Assembly: GCF_016785095.1 (NCBI RefSeq)
Contig: NZ_JAEKJB010000001.1
Location: 186,001-250,000 of the forward strand
Origin: Alloalcanivorax marinus
GTDB taxonomy: Bacteria; Pseudomonadota; Gammaproteobacteria; Pseudomonadales; Alcanivoracaceae
DNA: 64,000 nt
Direction: 5' to 3'
Both the position numbers and the translations under genes were made by a program. This document shows positions 18,291-28,861 of the stretch, piece by piece. Position 1 is the first letter of the stretch, and each line of letters starts with the position of its first letter. The notes under the pieces were generated by a model. That model had not been told where the DNA came from and made no database searches. It saw nothing but the letters and a program-made list of their open reading frames with translations.

Positions 18291-19824
18291 ATGCCCCGAC
18301 CCCGCTTGATTCTGATTCTCGGCGACCAGCTCAGCCCCGGCCTGAGCAGCCTGGCCGAGGGCAACCCGGCCCGCGACCGCATTGTCATGGCGGAGGTGCG
18401 CGAGGAAGCCGGCTATGTGCCCCACCACCGCAAGAAGCTGGTGTTCCTGTTCAGCGCCATGCGCCACTTCGCCGCGCGCCTGCGCCGCCAGGGCTGGACG
18501 GTGGATTACCACGGGCTGGACCAAGGGCTGGGTGACCTGTGTGACGCGGTGCTGAAAAGCGCCCGGGAGTTCGACGCCGGCGAATTGCTGGTCACCGAAC
18601 CTGGCGAATACCGCCTGCGCGAGGCCATGAAACGGCACTGGCCGCAACGGCTGAGCCTGTCGGTACGGCTGTTGGAAGACCGCCGTTTTCTGTGCCGCGC
18701 CGAGACGTTCCGCGATTGGGCCGCCGGCCGCAAGCAGTTGCGCATGGAGTTTTTCTACCGGGAAATGCGCCGCCATACCGGCCTGCTGATGGAGCCGGAC
18801 GGTGAGCCAGTGGGCGGTCGTTGGAATTTCGACGCCGACAATCGCAAGCGCTACGACGGCAAGCAGCGGCTTCCGGGGCCAGCACGCTTCGAACCGGACG
18901 CCACCACCCGTCAGGTGATCGACCTGGTGGCCGAACACTACCCGGACCGCTTCGGCGATCTGGAGCCGTTTTGGTTCGAGGTCACCGAAACCCAGGCCGA
19001 GGAAGCCCTGGCCCATTTTCTGGAGCAGGCCCTGCCCCACTTCGGCGACTACCAGGACGCCATGACCGAGGGCGACGACTTCCTTTTTCACAGCCTGCTG
19101 AGCCCATACCTCAACGCCGGCCTGCTCGACCCGCTCAAGGTCTGCGAGGCGGCGGAACGCTGCTACCGGGAGGGGCGCGCGCCGCTCAACGCGGTGGAGG
19201 GCTTTATTCGCCAGATTCTCGGCTGGCGCGAATACGTGCGTGGCATCTACTGGCTGCTGATGCCGGACTACAAGGAAGAGAACCGGCTCGCCAGCCACGC
19301 CGACCTGCCCTGGTTCTACTGGAGCGGCGAGACCAAAATGCGTTGCGTGGCGGAGGCGGTGCGCGCCACCCGGGAGCACGCTTATGCCCATCATATTCAG
19401 CGGCTCATGGTCACCGGCAACCTGGCGCTGCTGCTGGGCGTGGAGGTAAAGCAGATCCATGAGTGGTATCTGGCGGTGTGTGGACGCCTATGAATGGGTG
19501 GAACTGCCCAATACCCTGGGCATGGTGATGCACGCCGACGGCGGCTACCTGGGCTCCAAACCCTATGCGGCCAGCGGCAAGTACATCCAGCGCATGTCCG
19601 ATTACTGCGGCGCCTGCCGGTACAAGGTGAGCAGCGCCGAGGAGGACAACAGCTGCCCCTTCAACAGCCTCTACTGGCACTTTATTCAGCGCCACCGGGG
19701 GCGGTTCGGAAAGCACCCGCGCATGGGCATGGTGTACAAGGCCTGGGAGCGCATGGCGCCGGCCAGGCGCCGGGCCATTCTCCAGCGCGCCGAGGCGCTG
19801 CTCGACGACATCGAAAACCTGTAG
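18291..19824 (+). pseudogene. phrB: Iron-sulfur (6-4) photolyase/cryptochrome (FeS-BCP, PhrB type), frameshifted
   Basis: The first frame encodes residues 1-394 of an FeS-BCP protein: LILILGDQLSPGLSSL at the start, then ILGWREYVRGIYW and HAYAHHIQRLMVTGNLAL. After HEWYLAV near 19478 the frame fails and stops at 19493. The remainder, DAYEWVELPNTLGM to the C-terminus at 19824, continues in the +1 frame. Restoring 2 nt (GTGTATGTG in place of GTGTGTG) would join both parts into about 511 residues, the family length. The broken part holds three cluster cysteines (TGC at 19606, 19615 and 19654); the fourth (Cys352) is intact. It is either a real recent mutation or a sequencing/assembly error. Confidence 0.85.
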
Positions 19825-19917
19825 TTCCGCCCACGCTTTGGTGGGGTTCTCCATTCGGGCCGCGTCCCGGAAAGGGGCCCACACCGAGACGCTTCGAGGT
19901 AGCGTCCCGCGCGGCTC

Positions 19918-20535
19918 CTACGGAGGCGACCGGCGGTCCAGGGTGGGGCTGGTCCAGGCGCGCTCGAGGGCCGAGGCAAGGCGCTCGTTGCCCCAGAACA
20001 ATTCGCCGCCGACCACGAAGGACGGCGCACCGAAGATGTCCAGGTCCCGGGCCCGATTGACGTCGGCGCGCAGTCGCTGGCCACCGCCCTCGGCCAGGGC
20101 CCGCTCCAGGGGAGCGTCGTCCAGGCCGGCGGCACGCAGGCAGGCCGATACCACCGTCGGCGTGGCCGGGTCGCGACGCTCGGCGAAGCCGGCCCGGAAC
20201 AAGGCCCGGCAGTATGCGGGCAGGCGCTCGTCCGGCTCGATCCAGGTGGCGGTCTTGGTGGCCAGGGCACTGTTGAACGGGAACCGGGTGGGCCTTTGCC
20301 AGGGCACTCCCAACCGGCGGGTCTCGCGCTGCAGATCGCGCCACAGGTAGCGGCCCTTGGCGGGGAACAGATTGAACGGCGAATCGGTCCAGCCCTGTTC
20401 CTGGAAGATCGGTCCCAGCACGAAGGGCTTCCAGCGTACCATCACGCCGGCGTCGGCGGCGGCGGGCTCGATCGTCTCCGCCGCCAGGTAGGCGTACGGG
20501 CTGGCGAAATCAAACCAGAATTCCAATTCGGCCAT
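19918..20535 (-). CDS. DsbA-family 2-hydroxychromene-2-carboxylate isomerase-like protein
   Basis: This 205-residue protein has the kappa-class GST/DsbA fold: MAELEFWFDFASPYAYLAAETI at the N-terminus, VRWKPFVLGPIFQEQGW in the middle, and FGAPSFVVGGELFWGNERL near the end. Enzymes of this family isomerise 2-hydroxychromene-2-carboxylate in naphthalene degradation using glutathione, but many members act on unknown substrates. No aromatic degradation genes are adjacent. I chose the ATG at 20535; the open frame upstream adds 32 unlikely residues. It is convergent with the broken photolyase. Confidence 0.85.
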   Translation of the reverse strand: MAELEFWFDFASPYAYLAAETIEPAAADAGVMVRWKPFVLGPIFQEQGWTDSPFNLFPAKGRYLWRDLQRETRRLGVPWQRPTRFPFNSALATKTATWIEPDERLPAYCRALFRAGFAERRDPATPTVVSACLRAAGLDDAPLERALAEGGGQRLRADVNRARDLDIFGAPSFVVGGELFWGNERLASALERAWTSPTLDRRSPP

Positions 20536-20709
20536 GGCTGTTTTCCGGTGAGTCCCCAAAAAAACGCAGTTTAGGCGCAAAAGGCGGGGCGCTTCACCCT
20601 CCCGTTGCTCATTTCGCCGTGCGTCGCCCATGGCGTCTTGCCAGCCGGCGGGAAGACGCTATCGTTAGACGCATCCCAGCCGTCCGTGATTCAGCACCGA
20701 GGAGCGCCG

Positions 20710-21982
20710 TTGCGTCAGTCTCTTTCCATTCGTGAAGTAAGTGCCCTGATCCGCACCCGTCTGTGGTTGCAGATCGTGATCGCCATGGTACTGGGCGTGG
20801 CCCTGGGCCTGCCGCTGTCGCCGGAAAGCGGCGGCCCGCTGGCGCTGGACGGCGCCACCGCCGCCGCCCTGGGTGAGTGGCTGACACTGCCCGGCGCGCT
20901 GTTCCTGAACATGATTCAGATGGTGGTGATTCCGCTGGTGGCCACCTCCATCATTCTCGGCCTGACCAGCGCCGGCGACGCCGACTTTCTGCGCCGGGCG
21001 GCGGTGCGCATCGTGCCCTACTTCGTGGCCACCACCACGGTGGCGGTGCTCATCGGCCTGACCCTGGCGTTATGGCTGCGGCCCGGCGACTACGTGCAGC
21101 AGGACCTGCTCAACCTGCCTCCCAGCCAGGCGTCCCTGGACATCGCCGGGGCCGCCCCGGATACCGGTGCCAGCCTGGCGGACACCATCGCCAATCTGAT
21201 CCCGGCCAGCATCTCGGCGGCCAGCCTGCACAACAACATGCTGCAGATCGTGGTCGCCTCGATCTTCGCCGGCGCCGCCATCGCCGCCCTCGGCCGGCTG
21301 CGCACCCGCACCCTGACGCGACTGCTGGAATCGGTGCAGCAGGTATCGTTGAAGATCGTCGGCTGGGCCATGTTCCTGGCGCCAGCGGCGGTATTCGGGC
21401 TGATCGCCGACTTCGTGATCCGCGCCGGCGCCACCGCCCTGGCCGGCATGTCGGCGTATATTTTCACCGTGCTGGCCGGTCTGGCGGTGCTGCTGGCGTT
21501 CTATCTGCTGCTGGTGGCGGTGTTGGGGCGAACCTCGCCGCTGCATTTTCTCAAGCAGGTGGGCGGTGCTCAGTTGCTGGCGTTTTCCACCTCCAGTTCG
21601 GCGGCCACCATGCCGCTATCGCTGAAAACCGCCGAGGACAAGCTGGGTGTGAAACCGCAGGTGGCCGGCGTCATCATTCCGCTGGGCGCCACCGTGAACA
21701 TGGACGGCACCGCCCTCTATCAGGTGGTGGCGGCGGTGTTCATCGCGCAGATGTTCGGCGTGCAGTTGGAACCGGCCACCCTGGCGCTGCTGATCATCAC
21801 CGTGGTGGGCGCGTCCATCGGCAGCCCCAGTACCCCCGGGGTGGGTATCGTCATCCTCGCCACCCTGCTCGGCGGGCTGGGCATTCCCGCCGAGGGGGTG
21901 GCGATCCTGTTGGGCGTGGACCGGCTGCTGGACATGAGCCGCACGGCGCTCAACGTCACCGGCGACCTGACCGCCTGCCTGA

Positions 21983-22002
<20 letters not shown>
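20710..22002 (+). CDS. Dicarboxylate/amino acid:cation symporter (DAACS/SDF family)
   Basis: This 430-residue membrane protein carries the family's serine-rich re-entrant loop STSSSAATMPLSLKTAED, the NMDGTALY motif (GATVNMDGTALYQVV) and the C-terminal region GVDRLLDMSRTALNVTGD. It belongs with GltP/DctA/SstT-type sodium- or proton-coupled importers of dicarboxylates or acidic amino acids. The start is probably TTG at 20710, preceded at 5 nt by GAGGAG. The 3' end overlaps the convergent sigma-54 activator gene by 20 nt. Confidence 0.9.
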
Positions 22003-23616
<1,614 letters not shown>

Positions 23617-23617
<1 letters not shown>

Positions 23618-24438
23618 CAGCCCTCCAGTTGCCAGTTGAAACGCCGCATCAACATCACGCAGACGCTGTCCAGGGCGTAGCCGATCACGCCGATCACCAG
23701 CACCACCGCGGTCAGCGCCGCGTAGTCCAGGGTGTCACGGGCGTCGTTGATGGCGTAGCCCAGGCCGCTGGTGACGCCCAGGTATTCCGCCGGCACCAGC
23801 ACCACCCAGGCCACGCCCACCGCCAGGCGGATACCGGCCATCATGTCCATCATCACCGCCGGCAGGATCACCCGGCGCAGCATCTGCAGGCTGTCGGCGC
23901 CCAGGTTGCGGGCCACCTTGAACCAGCCCGGGTCGATGCGCTTGACGCCGTGGGCGGTGGAAAACACGATCGGCCACAGCGCCGCCATCAGGATCAGGAA
24001 TACGATGGCGCCGTCCCAGCTGTCGAAGATCAGCACCGCCAGGGGCATCCAGGCCAGCGGGCTGATCATGCGCAGAAACTGGAACGGCAGGTTGGCCATG
24101 CGCATGGCCAGGGAGAAATAGCCGATCAGGATGCCCAGGGGAATGCCAATCAGCGCGCCCCAGAACAACCCGGCGCCAATGCGATAAAGGCTGGCGCCGA
24201 TGGCGTCCCACAGCGCCGTCTCGCCGAGCATCCGCCACAGGGCGGCGAAGGTGGGCCCGGGGGCGAAGTTGGCGAACATCATCGTTTCCGGGTTGCTGGC
24301 CAGGTAGAGCCCACCCAGCCACCAGACGAACAGCATCACGGCGATGCCACCCAACGGCCAGGCCAGCGGCGCCACCCGGCGCCACAACGCCGGCCAGGCC
24401 GGTGCCGCGGGGCGGGCCCGGGAAGCGAGGGTATTCAT
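23617..24438 (-). CDS. ABC transporter permease (NrtB/CmpB/CynB-like)
   Basis: This 273-residue inner-membrane permease of the nitrate/sulfonate/taurine family has several hydrophobic helices, first near PLGGIAVMLFVWWLGGLYLA. The EAA-like coupling loop KVARNLGADSLQMLRRVILPAVMMDMMAGIRLAVG docks the ATPase. Its start overlaps the binding-protein stop by 4 nt. Together with the two neighbouring genes it forms a complete importer. The linked cyanase favours cyanate or a cyanate precursor as substrate over nitrate. Confidence 0.9.
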
Positions 24439-25682
24439 ACGCGGATCACCTCTTCCCGGACAAAGGGGTCGTCGTCGTCCTTCTTGCCGGCGGGGAAGGC
24501 GATCAGCGACTTGCGCACGAAACGGTCATCGACCAGATCGCCGGCCACGAACTCCGGGTCCAGGGACTGCAGAAAACCGGTGTCGCCGCTGACCAGGGTG
24601 TCTTTCATCTGCTCGACGATGAAGCGGGTGGCGGACGGGTACGGCCAGGAGTGGAAATCCACCCGGCCAGTGTGCCATTCCGGGTGGCGGATGGCGTCCG
24701 GGTGCTCATAGTCAGCCGGGTTGTAGTGGGTCATGGCGCGCTCCACCACGTTGGCCGGCATCGGCAGGTAACCCTCGCCATCCCGGGACAACAGCCGGGC
24801 CACCTCGGCCTTGTTTTGCTGGGCGTCGTTCTGGGCGCGCACCAGGGCGTTCATCACCTTCTGGGTCCACACCGGCTTGGCGTTGACCTGGTTCTCGTTC
24901 ATGCACACCACGCAACAGGGGTGGTTCTTCCACATGTCACCGGTGAAGCGCAGCACCTTGCCGCCGGCCAGCAGTTCGCCGGCGGCGTTGAAGGGCTCGG
25001 CGACGATGTAGCCGTCGATCTTGCGCGCCGCCAGGGCGGCGGGCATGTCCGGCGGCGGCATGATCTGCAGGTTCACTTCCTTGGGCCCGAGCGGCTCGCC
25101 CTGCCCCTTGATCACCGGGGTCAGGCCGGCCTGGCGCAGGCCCATCTGCAGCACCACATTGTGCATGGAGTACCAGTACGGCACGGCGATCTGGGTGCCG
25201 CCCAGGTCGGCGAACTCCTCGGCGTCGGTATGGCGGCCCACCACGATGGCGGAACCGTTCACATGGGCCCAGGACATCACCTTGACCGGGAAATCGTTGC
25301 TGTAACGCATCCAGATCGGGATCGGCTTGAGGAAATGCACCAGGTTGAACTTGCCACTGGCGAAGCCTTCCACCAACGGCGACCAGCCGCGAATCAGGGT
25401 GGGCCGTTCCGCCTTCACGCCCTCTTCCTCGAAATAGCCGCGGGCATGGGCCACCAGCAGCACCGCCGCGTCGACGATGGGGATATAGCCGATGCGCAGC
25501 ACCGGGTCCTGTTCCTCGGCGAACGCCTGCCGGCTCAGCCCCAGGCCACCGGCGGTGAACATGCCGGCACTGGTGGCGGCGACGATGTCGCGCATGAAAT
25601 CACGCCGGCTCAGCCCGGTGTCGCAGGACTCGCAGGTGGGCAGGACCTGATCGTCGTCGTGGTGGTGGGATGAATCACTCAT
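24435..25682 (-). CDS. ABC transporter substrate-binding protein, Tat-exported (NrtA/CmpA/CynA-like)
   Basis: This 415-residue protein starts with an unusual polar stretch rich in His, Asp and Cys (SSHHHDDDQVLPTCESC), then a twin-arginine signal LSRRDFMRDIVAATSAG. The mature part begins near DPVLRIGYIPIVDAAVLLVAHA and shows the NMT1/SsuA-like fold with GWSPLVEGFASGKFNLVHF and YIVAEPFNAAGELLAGG, as in NrtA/CmpA. GAGGAG precedes the ATG at 25682; an upstream ATG inside the ATPase gene is less likely. Tat export is known for cyanobacterial NrtA-type proteins. Confidence 0.9.
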   Translation of the reverse strand: MSDSSHHHDDDQVLPTCESCDTGLSRRDFMRDIVAATSAGMFTAGGLGLSRQAFAEEQDPVLRIGYIPIVDAAVLLVAHARGYFEEEGVKAERPTLIRGWSPLVEGFASGKFNLVHFLKPIPIWMRYSNDFPVKVMSWAHVNGSAIVVGRHTDAEEFADLGGTQIAVPYWYSMHNVVLQMGLRQAGLTPVIKGQGEPLGPKEVNLQIMPPPDMPAALAARKIDGYIVAEPFNAAGELLAGGKVLRFTGDMWKNHPCCVVCMNENQVNAKPVWTQKVMNALVRAQNDAQQNKAEVARLLSRDGEGYLPMPANVVERAMTHYNPADYEHPDAIRHPEWHTGRVDFHSWPYPSATRFIVEQMKDTLVSGDTGFLQSLDPEFVAGDLVDDRFVRKSLIAFPAGKKDDDDPFVREEVIRV

Positions 25683-25710
25683 GAATCGCTCTCCTCGGGA
25701 TTGAAGGCGG

Positions 25711-26520
25711 TCAGCCGTTGCTGACGCGACGCAAACGGCCGCCATCGCGGTCCTTTTCCGGCAGCGGCGTGACGCTGTCGGTTTGCTGGAACAGGTCCAT
25801 CAACGCCCGCCGGCGCTGCTGGAATTCATTGGAGGCCGGGTCCCGGGGCCAGGGCAGCCCCACCTCCAGGCGGCTTTCGATGCGGCCCGGGTTCTGGGCC
25901 ATGATCAGCACCCGGTCGGCCATCAGGATGGCTTCGTCGATGTCGTGGGTAACGGTGACCAGGGTGATGCCCAGCTCGCCGCAGATGCCCGCCACTTCCT
26001 GCTGAAGACTGGCGCGGGTAAAGGCATCCAGCGCGGAAAACGGTTCATCAAGGAGCAGCACGTCCGGGCGCGTGGCCAGGGACCGGGCCAGGGCCACCCG
26101 TTGTTGCTGGCCACCGGACAGGCTCTGCACATTGACCCGGCTCTTGTCGGCCAGGCCCACCATCTCCAGCAACTGGTCCACCCGTTCGGCGATGTCCGCC
26201 TTGGAGGCGCCCGCGAACAGCAGGCCCAGGCCGACGTTGTCGCGCACATTCATCCACGGATACAGGGAGGGTTTCTGGAACATCATGTTCCACTTGGCGG
26301 AAGGCCGGGTGATCTGCCGGCCGCCGATCTTGACGCAACCGTCGGACGGCATCAGCAATCCGGCGATCATGTGCAGCAGGGTGGACTTGCCACACCCGCT
26401 GCGTCCGATCAGCACCACCCGTTCACCGCTTTTGATCTGGTCGTCAATGTCCTCGAGGACGGTGGCCGCCCCGGGTTTATAGCGGTGACTGATGGCGTTG
26501 AGACTAATGGTGGCTCCCAT
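25711..26520 (-). CDS. ABC transporter ATP-binding protein (NrtD/CynD-like)
   Basis: This 269-residue ATPase has Walker A GRSGCGKSTLLHMIAG, Q-loop MMFQKPSLYPWMNV, signature LSGGQQQRVAL and Walker B VLLLDEPFSALD, as in the nitrate/sulfonate/taurine importer group. It is the first gene of the leftward arm. GGAG stands 8 nt before the ATG, and a -24/-12 promoter lies about 52 nt upstream. It ends 28 nt before the binding-protein start. Confidence 0.92.
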   Translation of the reverse strand: MGATISLNAISHRYKPGAATVLEDIDDQIKSGERVVLIGRSGCGKSTLLHMIAGLLMPSDGCVKIGGRQITRPSAKWNMMFQKPSLYPWMNVRDNVGLGLLFAGASKADIAERVDQLLEMVGLADKSRVNVQSLSGGQQQRVALARSLATRPDVLLLDEPFSALDAFTRASLQQEVAGICGELGITLVTVTHDIDEAILMADRVLIMAQNPGRIESRLEVGLPWPRDPASNEFQQRRRALMDLFQQTDSVTPLPEKDRDGGRLRRVSNG

Positions 26521-26571
26521 CTGCGTACTCCGGTTTGCAACGGACCCCTTAACGGGTCGACGCAGTGTGAA

Positions 26572-26588
26572 GAGCAGGTTCCATGCCA
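26572..26588 (-). promoter_or_regulatory. Sigma-54 promoter for the leftward transporter operon
   Basis: On the minus strand the sequence is TGGCATGGAACCTGCTC, with GG and GC exactly 10 nt apart (-24/-12). It departs from TGGCACG-N4-TTGC at two conserved positions. The predicted start is near 26562, giving a 42-nt leader to the ATPase ATG at 26520. Confidence 0.65.
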
Positions 26589-26738
26589 GCTCACCGGGCG
26601 GGACGGTGGCGGGCCATCGACCGGACCGGCCCCCAGGCCCGAAAACGCCTTGATAACAGGCACTTGGCGCGGCTCTCGCGGCGGCACGCCGGCGCCGAAG
26701 CCGTGCAGAGGCCGGGGCCGGGGCGGCCCGCCAGGAAC

Positions 26739-26757
26739 GACAAAGTCGGACATTGTC
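26739..26757. promoter_or_regulatory. Enhancer-site candidate 1 (GACA-N11-TGTC)
   Basis: GACAAAGTCGGACATTGTC is a near-perfect 19-bp palindrome (8 of 9 pairs). Its centre (26748) is about 186 nt from the predicted leftward start. It shares the 10-mer CGGACATTGT with site 2. It is proposed to bind the Fis-type activator encoded at 21983-23617. Confidence 0.6.
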
Positions 26758-26850
26758 GGCTTTGTTGGTCTTTGTCGCCGCCCAAACAGCCCGCTAACGG
26801 GGCACCGAAGCGCTGCGACGGCAACCGGACAATGATCGGCAACGAAACCG

Positions 26851-26869
26851 GACATTGTTTCTGTTTGTC
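26851..26869. promoter_or_regulatory. Enhancer-site candidate 2 (GACA-N11-TGTC)
   Basis: GACATTGTTTCTGTTTGTC keeps the outer GACA/TGTC arms at the same spacing as site 1, but the inner pairs do not match. Its centre (26860) is about 184 nt from the predicted rightward start. A reversed-looking CGGACAATG at 26826-26834 lies close by. The rest of the 583-nt gap 26521-27103 shows no gene I can support. Confidence 0.5.
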
Positions 26870-27017
26870 GCGCTTCGTCCCGCCCCACGGGAATGCCGAG
26901 AGTCCCGTGATTCCGGCGCCCGGCGCCCCCGGCGTTCCGTTTCATCGCCGCCAACGGCTTGTTTTCCCTGCCTTTTCCCCTCCCTGCCCCGGGCCGGGCG
27001 TGGCGCGACAGCGCTTC

Positions 27018-27033
27018 TGGCACAGCGCTTGCG
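27018..27033 (+). promoter_or_regulatory. Sigma-54 promoter for the OsmC-cyanase operon
   Basis: TGGCACAGCGCTTGCG fits the -24/-12 consensus very closely, with GG at 27019-27020 and GC at 27031-27032, exactly 10 nt between them. The predicted start is near 27044, about 60 nt before the TTG start of the first gene. Confidence 0.8.
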
Positions 27034-27103
27034 ATAGGGCCCTTCGTGATGGCGGACCGCGCCGGTTCCGCCCCGTTACAACGACCCATGAAGGAGATGT
27101 CCC

Positions 27104-27652
27104 TTGAGCACGCAAACCGCCACTACCGTCAGCACCTACCTGCGCCCGATCGACCGCGACGGCCTTGAGGGCTTCGCCGAAAAAGGCCGCGCCAACCCGG
27201 AAAACCGGGGCACCAACAAGGTCCACACGATCTGTGAGGGCCAGTACCGCACGCTCAGCTACGTGGGCGACCATGAGCCGGTGGTGGTGGACGAGCCGCT
27301 GCATCTGTTCGGCCAGAACACCGCGCCGGCCCCCGGTGAAATCGTGTTGTCCGCCCTGGGCGGTTGTCTGGCCGTGGGCATCACCGCGGTGGCCACCTGG
27401 AAGAAGGTGAAACTGTCCCGCCTGGAACTGTTCCTTGAAGGCGACATTGGCAACACCGCCGCCTGGGGCGCCGGTGGCGCCCACCGCATCCCCTCGCAAA
27501 TGGGGTTCCAGGAAATCCGCGTGCGCGTGGTGGTGGAAGGCGACGCCAGCCGCGAAGAGCTGGACGAGATCGTCCAGCAGGCCAACTACTACTCCCCGGT
27601 GGCCAACACCATGCGCAACCCGATCGCCTTCGACATCGCCCTGGCCGAGTAA
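27104..27652 (+). CDS. OsmC family protein, first gene of the cyanase operon
   Basis: This 182-residue OsmC/Ohr-fold protein starts at a TTG with AAGGAG 7 nt upstream. The fold shows in APGEIVLSALGGCLAVGITA (Cys88) and the ending YYSPVANTMRNPIAFDIAL. OsmC peroxidases use two cysteines; here the second position reads Ser164 (SPVANT where others have CPV), so classical thiol-peroxidase chemistry is doubtful. Its place at the head of a sigma-54 operon with two flavin/iron redox proteins suggests a redox or sulfur/cyano-group role, which is inference. Confidence 0.85.
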   Translation: MSTQTATTVSTYLRPIDRDGLEGFAEKGRANPENRGTNKVHTICEGQYRTLSYVGDHEPVVVDEPLHLFGQNTAPAPGEIVLSALGGCLAVGITAVATWKKVKLSRLELFLEGDIGNTAAWGAGGAHRIPSQMGFQEIRVRVVVEGDASREELDEIVQQANYYSPVANTMRNPIAFDIALAE

Positions 27653-27709
27653 CCGGCCCGATCCACACACAGCGGCTCCGGCCTCGTGCCGGCGCCCCGG
27701 GAGGAGCCC

Positions 27710-28861
27710 ATGAACAGCGCCCAACCCCTTGATGTCACGCCGCCGGACAGCGACGCCGCCCTGCTTGAGCGGGTCGAGGAGATCGCCGCCGGCCCGCTCG
27801 CCGCCCTCGCCTACCGCATTGACCAGGAAGGCCATTACCCCCTGGAGATCATCCGGGCCCTGGGCGAGGCCGGCGCCCTCGATCCGCACCTGGCGGATCG
27901 CGGTGGCCGCTTCGATCTGGCCATCGCCGCCATGCAGCGGGTCAGCCGCCATTGCGGCACCACCGGCTTTTTGATGTGGACCCACCAGGTGTGCGCCCTG
28001 TACATGGCGGAATCCGGTAACCCGGCCCTGACCGGCGAGCGTCTGGAAGCCCACCGGCGCGGCGAACGCTTCGGCGGCACCGCCCTGTCCAACCCCATGA
28101 AGGCGCTCTCCGGCATTGAACGGATGGCCCTGCGCGCCCGGCCCGACGGCCAGGGCGGCTACCGGGTCAGCGGCGTACTGCCCTGGGTGAGCCATATCCA
28201 GAAAGGCCAGTACTGCGGCGCCCTGGCCCGGGTCCACGACGACCAGGGCGGCGACCAAGGCGAAATCATGTTCATGCTGGACTGCGACGACGACGTGGAG
28301 CTGCGCCCCTGCCCGGCCTTCGCCGGCATGGAAGGCAGCAGCACCTGGGGCATCCGCCTGGAGGATTACCCGGTGGGCGCGGAGCGGCTGATCGCCGACC
28401 CGGCGCAGCCGTTCGTGGCGCGCATCCGCGCCGGCTTCATCCTGCTGCAGGCGGGCATGGCCCTGGGCGTGGCCCAGGGCAGCCTGGATTCGATCCTGGA
28501 AGTGGAAGGCCAGCTCGGCCACGTCAACCAGTTCCTGGAACAGCGCCCGGAAGCACTGCGCGCGGAAATGGAGGATCTGGAAGCCCGCGCCGTGCGTCTG
28601 GCCGCCACCCCCTACGACACCAGCCGCGATTACCTGCTGGACGTGCTCGACCTGCGCACCCAGGGCGCCGAGTTCGCCCTGCGCGCCAGCCAGTCCGCCA
28701 TGCTGCACCAGGGCGCCCGGGGCTACGCCCTGTCCGCCGCCGCCCAGCGGCGCCTGCGCGAGGCCCAGTTCGTGGCCATCGTCACCCCGGCGATCAAGCA
28801 CCTGCGCTGGGAAATGGACCGGCTGTGCCGGGAGGACTGGCCCGAGGAGGCGGCATCATGA
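27710..28861 (+). CDS. Acyl-CoA dehydrogenase-like flavoprotein
   Basis: This 383-residue protein has the acyl-CoA dehydrogenase layout: an all-alpha N-terminal domain ([17 protein letters not shown]), a beta domain ([19 protein letters not shown] ... [19 protein letters not shown]) and a C-terminal helical domain. It resembles the DszC/SfnC-like monooxygenase or atypical dehydrogenase branch more than fatty-acid enzymes. I cannot point to a catalytic Glu with certainty. GGGAGGAG precedes the ATG. It overlaps the rubredoxin-reductase fusion by 4 nt, so the two probably work as a redox pair. Confidence 0.82.
   Translation: MNSAQPLDVTPPDSDAALLERVEEIAAGPLAALAYRIDQEGHYPLEIIRALGEAGALDPHLADRGGRFDLAIAAMQRVSRHCGTTGFLMWTHQVCALYMAESGNPALTGERLEAHRRGERFGGTALSNPMKALSGIERMALRARPDGQGGYRVSGVLPWVSHIQKGQYCGALARVHDDQGGDQGEIMFMLDCDDDVELRPCPAFAGMEGSSTWGIRLEDYPVGAERLIADPAQPFVARIRAGFILLQAGMALGVAQGSLDSILEVEGQLGHVNQFLEQRPEALRAEMEDLEARAVRLAATPYDTSRDYLLDVLDLRTQGAEFALRASQSAMLHQGARGYALSAAAQRRLREAQFVAIVTPAIKHLRWEMDRLCREDWPEEAAS

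Noticed and set aside
19459-19824. A separate 121-residue gene starting at 19459
   Set aside because: It has no ribosome site, and its sequence is exactly the missing C-terminal part of the photolyase; it is the second half of a frameshifted gene.
26530-26552. A TTGCAA on the minus strand near 26537 as the -12 element of the transporter operon
   Set aside because: No GG occurs 10 nt upstream of its GC; the site at 26572-26588 has the right spacing.
26942-28801. A 619-codon minus-strand open frame across the OsmC and flavoprotein genes
   Set aside because: It is a mirror of two well-supported plus-strand genes, shows no domain, and crosses the sigma-54 promoter.
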